Assembly: GCA_963772595.1 (NCBI GenBank)
Contig: CAVYXZ010000016.1
Span: 620,001-684,000, forward strand
DNA: 64,000 nt
Reading direction: 5' to 3'
From: CAVYXZ01 sp963772595
Lineage (GTDB): Bacteria; Chloroflexota; Anaerolineae; Aggregatilineales; Phototrophicaceae
The notes under the pieces were generated by a model. That model saw only the letters and a program-made list of their open reading frames with translations, had not been told where the DNA came from and ran no database searches. Each line of letters begins with the position of its first letter. Position 1 is the stretch's first letter. The position numbers and the translations under genes were made by a program. Below are positions 9,060-17,728 of the stretch, piece after piece.

Positions 9060-9704
9060 GTGCAACAAACCAGACAGTTTATCCTCGACATACTTAAAGA
9101 TCGCGGTGACGCCACAGTAGACGAAATTGTTGATGACCTGCATCAGCAGCGTGGCAAAGACATCACTGCCGTCACAGTCCGCCATCATCTAATCCGCTTG
9201 CAGGATGAGGGGTTGATCTGCACGCCTGAACTGCGTCACCGCAGTACACCGGGGCGTCCGCGCCACGTCTTTTCGCTCAGCGATAAGGCTCGTGCGCATT
9301 TCCCAAACAATTACCAGCAGCTTGCCGCGCATCTGCTCGGTGGTCTTCAGGCTCACCTGCCTCCGGAAGGCGTCAACGTGATTTTGGAAGACGTGGCCGA
9401 CCATATGGCCGAGGAAGCGGCTATCGAGCCGGAAATGTCGCTCGAAGACCGTATGGATATGGCCGTAGATTACCTCAACTCGCGCGGCTACGAAGCCCGC
9501 TGGGGAGACGCGGAAGACGACGGCTCGTACCTGCTCTACACCAGCAACTGCCCCTATCATGACCTCGCGGGGGACAATCCTTCCCTCTGCGAGATGGATA
9601 TGCGCCTGGTGGCGTCGCTGCTGGGCGTGGTGCCGCGTCGTCATGCGCACACAATGGCCGGTGACAGTACTTGTGCCTATCTTATCCCTGTCAAAACACA
9701 CTAA
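9060..9704 (+). CDS. sufR: SufR-like iron-sulfur transcriptional regulator
   Basis: A 214-residue DNA-binding protein of the DeoR/ArsR-like SufR group, which senses an Fe-S cluster and represses Fe-S assembly genes. The N-terminal winged helix (about 1-75) includes TVDEIVDDL and TVRHHLIRLQDEGLI. The C-terminal part has NCPYH, then a second Cys after exactly 12 residues (CX12C), then a last Cys in GDSTCAYLI. At the position of a further Cys in typical SufR proteins there appears to be a His (RRHAHTM). The start is GTG at 9060. The next gene is an A-type Fe-S carrier, which supports the regulatory assignment. The exact cluster ligands are inferred. Confidence 0.78.
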   Translation: MQQTRQFILDILKDRGDATVDEIVDDLHQQRGKDITAVTVRHHLIRLQDEGLICTPELRHRSTPGRPRHVFSLSDKARAHFPNNYQQLAAHLLGGLQAHLPPEGVNVILEDVADHMAEEAAIEPEMSLEDRMDMAVDYLNSRGYEARWGDAEDDGSYLLYTSNCPYHDLAGDNPSLCEMDMRLVASLLGVVPRRHAHTMAGDSTCAYLIPVKTH

Positions 9705-9728
9705 TATTCTTCACCGGCATCATATTAA

Positions 9729-9766
9729 TTGACGCCTTATAGGCAGCGTGCTACAATCAAGGCGTC
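9729..9766 (+). promoter_or_regulatory. Promoter with operator-like inverted repeat upstream of the Fe-S carrier gene
   Basis: TTGACG (9729-9734) and TACAAT (9752-9757), 17 bases apart, form a strong promoter. A perfect 8-base inverted repeat, GACGCCTT at 9731-9738 and AAGGCGTC at 9759-9766, has one arm on the -35 and the other just past the -10. The placement fits a repressor operator, and the adjacent sufR product is the obvious candidate. A transcript hairpin is unlikely because the left arm lies upstream of the expected start site. Confidence 0.6.
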
Positions 9767-9792
9767 TAGTACGATGTTGAGGAGTCCCGTTG

Positions 9793-10197
9793 ATGGCACT
9801 GAATGAAAATGTACAGGTAGAAGCCCCCGCGATCACTGTGACACCCGCAGCAGTGCAAACAATCCAGATGCTGCTGGAACAGCGCGAGATCCCGAATCAT
9901 GCGCTGCGCGTCTTCGTCAGCGGCGGTGGCTGCTCCGGGTTGCAATACGGTATGGCCTTTGAGGAAAGCCCCAAAGACTTTGACCGGGTGTTGGAAGTCG
10001 ATAATGTGCGTCTGGTCATTGATCCGACCAGCTTGATGTACCTTGAAGGCGCGACCATCGACTATGTGGACAGCCTCATGGGCGGTGGTTTCCGCATCGA
10101 TAACCCCCAGGCCGTGTCCACCTGTGGCTGTGGTCACTCCTTCCGCACCGCCGACGACGAAGGTGCCGAGGCGGGCTGCGGTACTTGCAGCCACTAA
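9793..10197 (+). CDS. A-type iron-sulfur cluster carrier (IscA/ErpA/SufA family)
   Basis: This small cytosolic protein accepts and delivers Fe-S clusters to apoproteins. After a short N-terminal extension, the family core begins ITVTPAAVQTIQMLL. The three conserved cysteines are visible: one in SGGGCSGLQYGM and a C-terminal CGCG in VSTCGCGHSF. Two further cysteines sit in the extra tail GCGTCSH, which is unusual. The ATG at 9793 has GAGGAGT about 8 bases ahead. The gene follows sufR by 88 bases with its own promoter. Which paralogue (IscA, ErpA or SufA) it represents cannot be decided from sequence alone. Confidence 0.9.
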   Translation: MALNENVQVEAPAITVTPAAVQTIQMLLEQREIPNHALRVFVSGGGCSGLQYGMAFEESPKDFDRVLEVDNVRLVIDPTSLMYLEGATIDYVDSLMGGGFRIDNPQAVSTCGCGHSFRTADDEGAEAGCGTCSH

Positions 10198-10959
10198 CGA
10201 CGTAAAGCACTCACCACCAGCCCAAGGATGCCACCTGCCCCCAGAAGAAGAATGGGCACGATAGGCGGTACGTTGGTCGGCACGCTCAGTGGTGCTGACT
10301 CCGGGCTGGTGGTTGGGATTACGGTTAAAGCGCTATCCGTCGGTGCCTGAGCCACCAGATTGGGCGGATATGTGAAGGTTGGCAGCACCACCTCATCGTT
10401 TTGTGTCTGTCCCCCATTGCCAAAACTATCTGTAGGCAGCGCGATGAAACGCGATTGAGCCGTCGCCGTGAGCAAACCGCCCGGCGTCTGTGTGATCGCC
10501 GCTGCGGTCTGAGTGGCCGCTTCAATCGACGGATTGGCCGTCGGCAGCGCCTCGACGCTCAGATCCGGGATCGAGTTTTCATCGCCGGTGATGTTGACCA
10601 GTTCGTCAAACACCCAGCCACGCCCACTCGGCGATGTATCAAACTGAAATTGCAGCCAGCGGTAATAGCGTCCCAACACCGGTATAAAATTCCCCGCTCT
10701 GAATAGTCCCCAAGCGCTCAGAATCAATGTCTGGCTCACTGCGCACGTTGACTGCGCCTGCATCCGCTTTGGCTTCGAGCATAACGGCGGTTTGCGTCGG
10801 CGTGCGCGTGACTGTCGGAGTCGCAATGACCTGCACTGCTGGGGCCGATTCACTGGGAATATTGATAATCACCGGCGTAGATGTGACCAACTCCTGCGCG
10901 CTGCCGATCTGCGCCGTAAACAGGAGACCAATGACGATAACCAACAGTCGTCGAAGCAT
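10194..10959 (-). CDS. Secreted SH3-like domain protein with C-terminal membrane segment, one frameshift near 10685
   Basis: The N-terminal piece starts with a signal peptide (MLRRLLVIVIGLLFTAQIGS), a Thr/Pro-rich linker, and a bacterial SH3-like opening (AGAVNVRSEPDIDSERLG). One surplus base in or near the run TTTT or GGGG around 10683-10695 shifts the frame into FIPVLGRYYRWLQFQFD and GRGWVFDELV, completing the SH3b fold. The tail is low-complexity and ends in a membrane segment (PIVPILLLGAGGILGLVV) followed by Arg residues. Extracytoplasmic, probably wall-binding. It follows the LysM-M23 gene by 6 bases and overlaps the Fe-S carrier gene tail to tail by 4 bases. Confidence 0.7.
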
Positions 10960-10965
10960 AGCACC

Positions 10966-12496
10966 CTACCATGAAACCAGATTGTTCACTTCCAGGCGGC
11001 CCTGCTCGGCTACTCGCTGCTCGTTTCCACGCTGGAGAAAGCCCTGATACTCCTGGCCTGGCAGGCCAATCACTGACCAGCCGCCCAGCACGAACGGCGG
11101 TACATTGCCGCAGGACTTCGCAGTAGGCCGGAACCCACTCGCCGTTATAGCGCCGCGCAATGTGCAGATGCGTCCCGGTCGAGACTCCACCTTCACAGGA
11201 TGGATGGCCGAGCGGCACTCCGGCGTCCACCACCATACCCGCCCGGATGGCGCTGTCAAGCGTCAAATGCAGGTACAACAGGCTCCAGCCGGTCGATTCG
11301 TCGCCATCGCCGTCGAGATCGAGGATAACCACACCGTGCGCCGTCCGGGCGATAATTCCTGGCGCTGCGGTAAGCGCTGAGGTCTGGGAGATGTAGCAGG
11401 ACGACTCGACCGTCGTCAGATCGTCAGGCGGCGCGAAATCGACAGCAGCCCAGGCGCTGCCGCTGCCCCAACCGCCATGCGGCCCACCCGTAAAATACCA
11501 GGTTTCGTCCTCGGCAAAGGGCAATTGCAGCGGCGGCTGAGTCAGACCGGCGGGCAGCAGTTCATCGTTGGCATTCTCAAAGGGGTCGCCAAAGTAATCC
11601 ACATAAATGCGGTACAGTCCATCAGGGCCGATCTGCGCCTGCCACACACCAAAGCTGTTGAACTGGCTGAGCATATACTGCACGGCAATCGTCGCCGCGT
11701 TTAATCCTGGCGCAAAACGCAGATGATAGCCTTCGTCAAAAGCAATCGCCCGCAAATTGCTATATTTCGTACCGTAGTAGCCCGCGTTAAGCTGGTCTGC
11801 CGCCCAGGTCAACTGGCGATACAGGCCATCGCGGTCGAACCCCTGTGGCGAAGGTCCCGCACCCAGGGGATAGGTACGTGCCTCTTCTGGTGGATCCGGG
11901 TCGCTCAGCCAGCGCGATTTGAGTTCGAGCAGCGCCAGCAGCAGCCGGGCATCGACGCTAAATTCCAGCGAAGTACGCGCCACCACCTGTGCTGCGGTCA
12001 GCAGTTCACCATCGACCGTGTCGGTTGCCACCCGGATATAACCGGGCTGCTGCGCGATAAAGCCCTCAATGTCGAAATCGGCACTGCCCGGCCCACGCAC
12101 CAGACGATTGGCAGGGATGATTTTGAAAGCCAGCGAGGCCGCATCCGGTAAATCTGGCAACCTAATCACCTGCCCCACGCTCAGCAGATTCGGATCCGCC
12201 AAATCGGTATTGGCTTCCAGCAGCATCTCCAGCGGGACGCCCTGCGCCAGCGCGATCCCGGAGAGCGTGTCGCCAGGTTGAATGACGTACTCTCGCGGCG
12301 CGTCTGCCTGCTCAGCAACAGCTGGATTGAGTGTTGGCTGAACCAGAGTCACCGCCGGAGCCTGGGGCACCTGAGTTGTGGTAGGCATAACATAAGCGGT
12401 GTTTTGCGGTGCAGCAGTTGGCGTACTGGCAGGTTGCACCCGTACGCAGGCCGCAGCACCTAGTAGAATCAGCAAACTATGGAGAAGATACCGCAC
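10966..12496 (-). CDS. LysM and M23-type peptidase lipoprotein, one frameshift near 11110
   Basis: A lipoprotein-like signal (LLILLGAAAC) is followed by a Thr/Pro-rich linker, one LysM domain (YVIQPGDTLSGIALAQGVPL, about 80-125), a long middle domain, and an M23/LytM-like domain. The peptidase part shows HGGWGSGSAWAAVDFAPP (first His and Asp) and THLHIARR (HxH), the zinc ligands of lysostaphin-type endopeptidases that cut peptidoglycan crosslinks. The main frame continues past the real end in aberrant sequence. One surplus base near 11110 restores NVPPFVLGGWSVIGLPGQEY and a stop at 10966. Middle gene of an envelope operon, 6 bases from both neighbours. Confidence 0.75.
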
Positions 12497-12502
12497 GATT
12501 GT

Positions 12503-13777
12503 CTAGAAGCTCCAGATGCCAATCACACCTTCGGCCACCGATACAGGGATGCTGTTGGCGGTACTCACGTCAAGCAGGTCGATGACCGGGCCATCTGGCG
12601 TAATTTCGCTGTACAGCAGTTCCTGACTGTCCGGCGACCAGACGCGGTGACTCTGCGCAAATTGATCGAAGTATTGCAGCAGATAGATCATTTCGCTGGT
12701 CGGCACAAAGGTTCCACTCTGCCGGATTGCTCCTGAATTAACATCTAGAATAGACCAGCGAACACCCATCGACTGCTGCGCGCCCTGCGCCAGAAGATGG
12801 TTTTCGTTGTTCCGGGCCTCCTGGCCCTGTGGTGCAGCGCCCAGAGTTATGTAGGCCACCTGCTGGCTGTCTGGCGACCAGAAAAAGGACACCACACCAC
12901 CCGAAAAACTGCTCGTGACGACTTCTGCCGTAGCCGCATCCACGACAATCAGGTTGCCATACCCATCACGAGTCAGCTCACGGTAGGCGAGCCGTGTGCC
13001 ATCCGGCGACCAGTTGTAGGAGACGAGTCCGGTCAGGCCGGTCGCCAGCGTCAGCGGCTCGTTATCTCCCACGATGACCAGATCTGTGCCGCCATTATCG
13101 TTCGAGGCCCCGAATAACAGCCGGTCATCCACCGGTGACCAGGCCGGGGATAGAATGCCGCCGGGCGTGTAATCCAGGGTGTCGATCACCTGGCCCGTGG
13201 ACACGTCGTAAATGTCAAAACTGTTGTTGCCGCGCTGCCATAACATACGACTGCCATCAGGACTCCAGCTGTAATAGAAGGGCGGGCCACCCGTCCCCGC
13301 AGTCAGGCTGCTGACCGTCTCCAGGCCGTGCCGGACCAGTTCGACAAACATGCCGTTCGACTGGCTGCTGAGCAAGATCGCCAGATCCCGGCAGCCATCC
13401 CCGGCATTGCAGTTACTGGGTGCCCAGTAGGCGTAGTTAAAGGCATCTGGCCCGCTGTAGACCTGCTCACCCGCGCTGAGACCATCGCCGGAAACGTAGG
13501 CTTCGGTCGTGAACTGCTGGTCCGCAAGCGAGAGGCTGAAATACGCCAGGCGGCCATCCGTGGACCAGGTCGGCCAAAGATACTGCCGTGTCGCCCCCGC
13601 ATCATCCGTGAGCTGGATGCGGCTGTCATCAGCTGGTGTCAGAGTATAGACGTTGTTGTCGGGGCCAATATAGGCAATCAGCCCCGGTGAAGGCACTGGT
13701 TCCTGCGCCTCTGCCCCACCAACATATATTGCAAGAAAAACAACAATAAAAAGCCCGGTACGCCACTGCTTCATCAC
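12503..13777 (-). CDS. Secreted TolB-like/WD40-like beta-propeller protein
   Basis: A 424-residue protein with a signal peptide (FIVVFLAIYVGGAEAQ) and at least five repeats of the PD40/TolB type, each with a core such as WSPDGSRM, WSPDGTRLAY, WSPDSQQVAY and WSPDSQELLY. Such blades build a six- to seven-bladed propeller. It begins the operon with the LysM-M23 and SH3 proteins, so an envelope or wall-sensing role is plausible but unproved. A ribosome site TAAGGAGCGAG lies just before the ATG. No enzymatic motif is seen. Confidence 0.75.
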   Translation of the reverse strand: MMKQWRTGLFIVVFLAIYVGGAEAQEPVPSPGLIAYIGPDNNVYTLTPADDSRIQLTDDAGATRQYLWPTWSTDGRLAYFSLSLADQQFTTEAYVSGDGLSAGEQVYSGPDAFNYAYWAPSNCNAGDGCRDLAILLSSQSNGMFVELVRHGLETVSSLTAGTGGPPFYYSWSPDGSRMLWQRGNNSFDIYDVSTGQVIDTLDYTPGGILSPAWSPVDDRLLFGASNDNGGTDLVIVGDNEPLTLATGLTGLVSYNWSPDGTRLAYRELTRDGYGNLIVVDAATAEVVTSSFSGGVVSFFWSPDSQQVAYITLGAAPQGQEARNNENHLLAQGAQQSMGVRWSILDVNSGAIRQSGTFVPTSEMIYLLQYFDQFAQSHRVWSPDSQELLYSEITPDGPVIDLLDVSTANSIPVSVAEGVIGIWSF

Positions 13778-13880
13778 ACTCGCTCCTTAACAATAAGTCC
13801 TGGGGCTTTCGCGTTTTAATTGTATACTATTCACATTGTCGATGATATAACAGTAGGCATTACGTAGCTAAGGAGCATTC

Positions 13881-14210
13881 ATGGCAACACAGCAAGAAGT
13901 TGCAGCGATATTCGCCAAGATGCCGGAAAACGTTGATTCTTCCAAAGTCGAGGATGTCAATGCGACGATCCAGTTCGATCTCAGCGGGGACAACGGCGGC
14001 TTTTTCTGGCTCAAATTGAACGGGGGGCAGATCGAAAGCGGCCAGGGTGCCCTGGACAGTCCCAATATGACGCTGAAGGCTTCTGCCGACGATTGGGCCG
14101 CCGTCGTCAACGGTGAACTCAACGCGATGCAGGCCTTCATGAGCGGTAAGCTGAAAATTCAGGGGAATATGGGGCTGGCAATGAAGCTCCAATCACTGCT
14201 GGGCAATTAA
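13881..14210 (+). CDS. SCP2 sterol-carrier-domain protein
   Basis: A 109-residue single-domain protein matching the SCP-2 fold: FAKMPENV near the start, then a strand-rich middle ending in DSPNMTLKASADDWAAVVNGEL and the helix MQAFMSGKLKIQGNMGLAMKL. This domain binds lipids or acyl chains non-catalytically. It is monocistronic with a clear ribosome site (AAGGAG) ahead of the ATG. The ligand is unknown. Confidence 0.85.
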   Translation: MATQQEVAAIFAKMPENVDSSKVEDVNATIQFDLSGDNGGFFWLKLNGGQIESGQGALDSPNMTLKASADDWAAVVNGELNAMQAFMSGKLKIQGNMGLAMKLQSLLGN

Positions 14211-14216
14211 GAAGAA

Positions 14217-14245
14217 CATGCCCGGCCAATATCTGGTCGGGCATG
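14217..14245 (-). terminator. Hairpin terminator between convergent genes
   Basis: CATGCCCGGCCA pairs with TGGTCGGGCATG over 12 base pairs (one G-T pair) around a 5-base loop. On the minus strand the stem is followed by a T-rich stretch, TTCTTCTTAATT, so it best terminates the HEAT-repeat gene. It may also serve the SCP2 gene. Confidence 0.65.
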
Positions 14246-14257
14246 GGTTCCACAGCT

Positions 14258-15247
14258 TTAATCGTCGAGATCGAATTCCAGTTCTCGACCCGCCAGACTC
14301 GCATTGGCAATCGATTCTTCAATCGCCTCCTGCATAGCCTCGTCGTCAGATTCCTGCGCGGCGTCGGCCAAGCTGCCCAGAACCCTCAGCGCATAATTCC
14401 CGCCGATCTCGCCCAACGCCCAGATCGCTGCATAACGATGGTCCGGGTCCTCGTCCTGGGCCAGATGTGCCAGGAAAGGTATCGCCTCCTGGATTTCGAG
14501 TTCGCCGCTGGCCCGCGCCGCTTCGTAACGCAGCGCTGGATCATAGCTCTCGAAAGCCTGGAGTACGGTCTCATCCCAGCGATTGTCGCAGCTGCGCCCC
14601 ATTGCAAAGACAGCGCTGGCCTGCATCCGAGAATCAGGGCCATTGTAGGCTTCTTCAATCGCTTCCGGCACGATTTCGTGGCTGGAATTCGCAATCGCTT
14701 CCAGCGCACGCCGGCGTACATCGACCGCCTCGCTTTCATTCATAAGCAGCGCAATGACGGTATCCTGGATCCGGATCAAGTCAGCTTCCGAAATATCCCC
14801 CAACTCCCCCAGCAGGACGAAGCGGCCTAAACCTTCAGCCGCCGCGGCCCGTACCAGGGCTGATTCGTCCCACTCGGCCAGTTCAAGAAGACGATTCATC
14901 AGGCCGACGGTCTCGTTTTCCCACAGCAGCTCAATCGCAGCCGACCGGACTTCCGGGTTTTCGTCGTCAAGCGCGAATATTGCCAGCGCCTGATAGTCCA
15001 ATTCGAAGTTGGCCTCGCTGATGTCAACCAGTTGTGACAGCAGTTTGGCCCGATAATCGGCTGCCAGATCATTCCACACCGATGCCAGAGGCGGCAGTGC
15101 TGCCTCATCGAGATGGGAAAGTCCATAGTAAATCGTTGAATTGGCCGCGCCGTCTTTGTTTTCAGCCAACGCCACCAGGGTCACGTTCAAGTCAGGCTGC
15201 TCACGAACCTCACTTGTATTTGACTCATCATAGAGATTATCAGTCAC
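14258..15247 (-). CDS. HEAT-repeat protein
   Basis: A 329-residue acidic protein without signal or membrane segment, made of repeated helix pairs of the HEAT/PBS-lyase type: for example NPEVRSAAIELLWEN, ALVRAAAAEGLGRF, DVRRRALEAIANSS, ALRYEAARASGELE and PDHRYAAIWALGEIGG. Such solenoids are protein-interaction scaffolds. It lies 8 bases downstream of the RseP-like protease gene on the same strand, so they are probably co-transcribed. The partner is unknown. Confidence 0.8.
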   Translation of the reverse strand: MTDNLYDESNTSEVREQPDLNVTLVALAENKDGAANSTIYYGLSHLDEAALPPLASVWNDLAADYRAKLLSQLVDISEANFELDYQALAIFALDDENPEVRSAAIELLWENETVGLMNRLLELAEWDESALVRAAAAEGLGRFVLLGELGDISEADLIRIQDTVIALLMNESEAVDVRRRALEAIANSSHEIVPEAIEEAYNGPDSRMQASAVFAMGRSCDNRWDETVLQAFESYDPALRYEAARASGELEIQEAIPFLAHLAQDEDPDHRYAAIWALGEIGGNYALRVLGSLADAAQESDDEAMQEAIEESIANASLAGRELEFDLDD

Positions 15248-15255
15248 GATACCTC

Positions 15256-16707
15256 CTAAGGAATCGTTGTAATCGGATGGATAACGTCGTTGATAAAGGC
15301 AATCGCCATCAACGACAGCAGCAGGACCATCCCAACCAGATGCACCAGACCCTCACGCTCTGGCGCAATCGGGCGGCCCCGCACCATTTCAATCAAAACA
15401 AACAGGATACGTCCGCCATCGAGCGCGGGCAGCGGCAGCAAGTTGGTGATCCCCAGCGCCACGTTGATGATGGCAATGAAGTTCAAGATCAGCGCGGGCT
15501 GATTGGTCTCAACACTGCGCCGCAAGAATTGGCTACCCAGGCTGCTGATGCCCAATGGGCTGACAATTCGGGCATCCTCCGGAGGGACTGTCCCGGCCAC
15601 CAATTCACCCGGCAGACTTGCCATAACATGGACAAAGTCTCCAATCCGCTCAAGACCGTACTGAATCGATGCGATAGGTGTCAACTTGACCAGTCCCTGC
15701 TGTGAGTTTCCTTCTACCAGGGTCACACCGCTGCCGCCAAAGGCCGGATAAATACCAACCCCGATACTACCTTCACCTTCCGGCGGATTAGCACGCGGCA
15801 CCAGGTCAACGTCCATCGGTTTGCCATCACGCAGCACTGTCAGCGTGATCGTCTGGCCGAGATGATCCTGTGTGCGAGATGGAAGATCTTCGAAGCTCTT
15901 GAACGGCTCGCCATTAAAGGCCACAATCACGTCATCGGGCTGTAGCCCGGCGCTCTCGGCTGGCGAATTTGGCGAGACGCCGACGATATAAACCTCGCTC
16001 TGCCAGTTGTTTGCTGCGGTCGGTGGCAGGTTCACTTCGACGGGTTTATCCGAATCTGCCGGCAAAACCGTCAGAGTAACGGGCTTGTCACTTGCTTCGT
16101 TCAGCCGCGTGGTCAGATCATCTACGCTAGTGAAATACTCGCCATTGATCTTCTCAATCAGGTCATTGCTGTGCAAACCCGCTTCGGCGAATGTCGAACC
16201 CGCTTCAACACGCGCGACGCCCACACTGGCCCCAACAACTGCCGGGACCCCCAGCAGGCCAACTATCGCAAACAGGACGATGGCGGTCAGCATGTTGAAG
16301 CCTGCGCCTGCCGCCATGAAGATGATCCGCTTCAACGGCCCGGTTTCGCTGACCGACTGCGTGCGGATTCCGCGCGCTTCCAGGTCGGCACGGTTGTTCA
16401 GACGCGCATAAACGGTCTCGCGGTCGCGCTCCATTTCTTCAGTGCTGGTCGGCTTAACAAAATCTTCGCCCAGAGGACGCACGAAGCCGCCGATGGGCAG
16501 CCAGTTCAGCGTATATTCCGTCTCGCCGCGTGTGAACAGCGTCGTGATGCGCGGCGGAAAGCCGATGCCGAACTCCAGCACCGTGATACCAACGGCCTTA
16601 GCCGCCACGAAATGTCCCAATTCATGCAGGAATATGGCGGGAATCAGCACCAGTGCAAATGCAATGATGGCCGATAGAATGTCGTTACCGACGATGAAAT
16701 CCAACAT
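15256..16707 (-). CDS. rseP: Site-2 zinc protease, RseP/M50 family, with two PDZ domains
   Basis: An intramembrane metalloprotease that cleaves membrane-anchored regulators or signal peptides. The zinc motif HELGH is at residues 28-32 in the first membrane helix, and the third ligand sits in LPALDGGRILF near the C-terminus. Two PDZ regions follow each other (about 165-235, VEAGSTFAEAGLHSNDLI; and 245-315, GVSPNSPAESAGLQPDDVIVA). Length (483) is usual for RseP-type proteins. Its substrate is unknown; no anti-sigma factor gene is visible nearby. Confidence 0.93.
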   Translation of the reverse strand: MLDFIVGNDILSAIIAFALVLIPAIFLHELGHFVAAKAVGITVLEFGIGFPPRITTLFTRGETEYTLNWLPIGGFVRPLGEDFVKPTSTEEMERDRETVYARLNNRADLEARGIRTQSVSETGPLKRIIFMAAGAGFNMLTAIVLFAIVGLLGVPAVVGASVGVARVEAGSTFAEAGLHSNDLIEKINGEYFTSVDDLTTRLNEASDKPVTLTVLPADSDKPVEVNLPPTAANNWQSEVYIVGVSPNSPAESAGLQPDDVIVAFNGEPFKSFEDLPSRTQDHLGQTITLTVLRDGKPMDVDLVPRANPPEGEGSIGVGIYPAFGGSGVTLVEGNSQQGLVKLTPIASIQYGLERIGDFVHVMASLPGELVAGTVPPEDARIVSPLGISSLGSQFLRRSVETNQPALILNFIAIINVALGITNLLPLPALDGGRILFVLIEMVRGRPIAPEREGLVHLVGMVLLLSLMAIAFINDVIHPITTIP

Positions 16708-16823
16708 TAAAGTCTGCCTCTATGCTTCCTTCATAGTTCTTGCATTATACTTGGGTTTCGACTGCCCAAGCAACCATGACTCATGATATATTTAATAGGC
16801 TAAGCTCATCATCCCCTTGCGTT

Positions 16824-16840
16824 AGAGGAGCGACCTCTTG
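16824..16840 (+). promoter_or_regulatory. Ribosome-binding site inside a small hairpin at a TTG start
   Basis: AGAGG (16824-16828) can pair with CCTCT (16834-16838) around AGCGA. The left arm holds the GAGGAG ribosome site, and the right arm reaches the first base of the TTG start codon at 16838. The structure would hide the start of the UbiA-type gene, suggesting weak or regulated translation. A short hairpin of this size can also arise by chance. Confidence 0.4.
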
Positions 16841-17728
16841 CATATTCTTGTCAGTTTGTTGCGTGCCATGCGCCCGAAACAGTGGACTAAAAACGCCATT
16901 GTTTACGCTGGCATTGTCTTTGACGGGCAGTTGTTTGTCTTAGACTCATTTCTTCGAGTTACCCTCAGCTTTGTACTTCTGTGCTTTGTCGCCAGCACGA
17001 TTTATCTCATTAACGATCTATCCGACATCGAAGCGGACCGGCTGCATCCCTCCAAGCGTTTTCGCCCGCTGGCCTCTGGCGACCTTCCGCCGCGCGTTGC
17101 TGTAATTGCCGCCATCATTATGCCAATCGTCAGCTTCCTGATCGCTCTGAGCTACAGCCCACTGTTTACCGCCATCCTGATGATCTATTTCATCACACAC
17201 GTGCTCTACACTTTCTGGCTCAAGCATGTCGTCCTTATCGACATTATGACGCTCACTGCGGGTTACGTCCTCAGAGTGATCGCGGGCGTAATCGTGATTC
17301 ATGTCGCCAACTTCTCCCCCTGGCTCTATGCTTGCACAGCGCTGCTCGCATTGTTTCTGGCAATTGGCAAGCGCCGGCAGGAACTGGTGCTGCTGGGTGA
17401 CAAAGCTGAGGAAATCCGGTCAACCTACGGATCATACAATCTGCCACTGCTGGATGACATGCTCCGTGTCGTTACAACCTCGACCTTCGTCGCTTACCTG
17501 CTCTACACGGTGGAAGCCGAGACGATCCGCGTGGCGAATACCAGCCTGGCCTTGATTACCGTGCCCTTCGTACTGTACGGTCTGTTCCGCTACCTCTACC
17601 TGATTCACGTCAAAGGCGAAGGTGGCGCACCGGATGAAGTCGTACTGCGTGACCGGCCCCTCCAGGGCACGCTCATCCTATGGGGCCTCACCTTTATCGC
17701 TATCCTCTACCTGCCTGTACTCGCATGA
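16838..17728 (+). CDS. UbiA-family prenyltransferase, decaprenyl-phosphate phosphoribosyltransferase-like
   Basis: A 296-residue polytopic membrane enzyme with the UbiA metal/diphosphate motif NDLSDIEADR (Asn59, Asp60, Asp63, Asp67) followed by HPSKRFRPLASG. The second conserved region, around DIMTLTAGYVLRVIAG, has only one of the expected Asp residues. The opening MRPKQWTKN is typical of the subgroup that transfers phosphoribose to polyprenyl phosphate (Rv3806c-like) rather than of quinone-making UbiA. The TTG start follows GAGGAG. The stop overlaps the mevalonate kinase ATG by 4 bases, linking it to isoprenoid supply. The exact acceptor is inferred. Confidence 0.8.
   Translation: MHILVSLLRAMRPKQWTKNAIVYAGIVFDGQLFVLDSFLRVTLSFVLLCFVASTIYLINDLSDIEADRLHPSKRFRPLASGDLPPRVAVIAAIIMPIVSFLIALSYSPLFTAILMIYFITHVLYTFWLKHVVLIDIMTLTAGYVLRVIAGVIVIHVANFSPWLYACTALLALFLAIGKRRQELVLLGDKAEEIRSTYGSYNLPLLDDMLRVVTTSTFVAYLLYTVEAETIRVANTSLALITVPFVLYGLFRYLYLIHVKGEGGAPDEVVLRDRPLQGTLILWGLTFIAILYLPVLA

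Noticed and set aside
16838..17728. Calling the UbiA-type gene a menaquinone or ubiquinone prenyltransferase
   Set aside because: The MRPKQWTKN opening and the mevalonate kinase neighbour fit the polyprenyl-phosphate phosphoribosyltransferase subgroup better.
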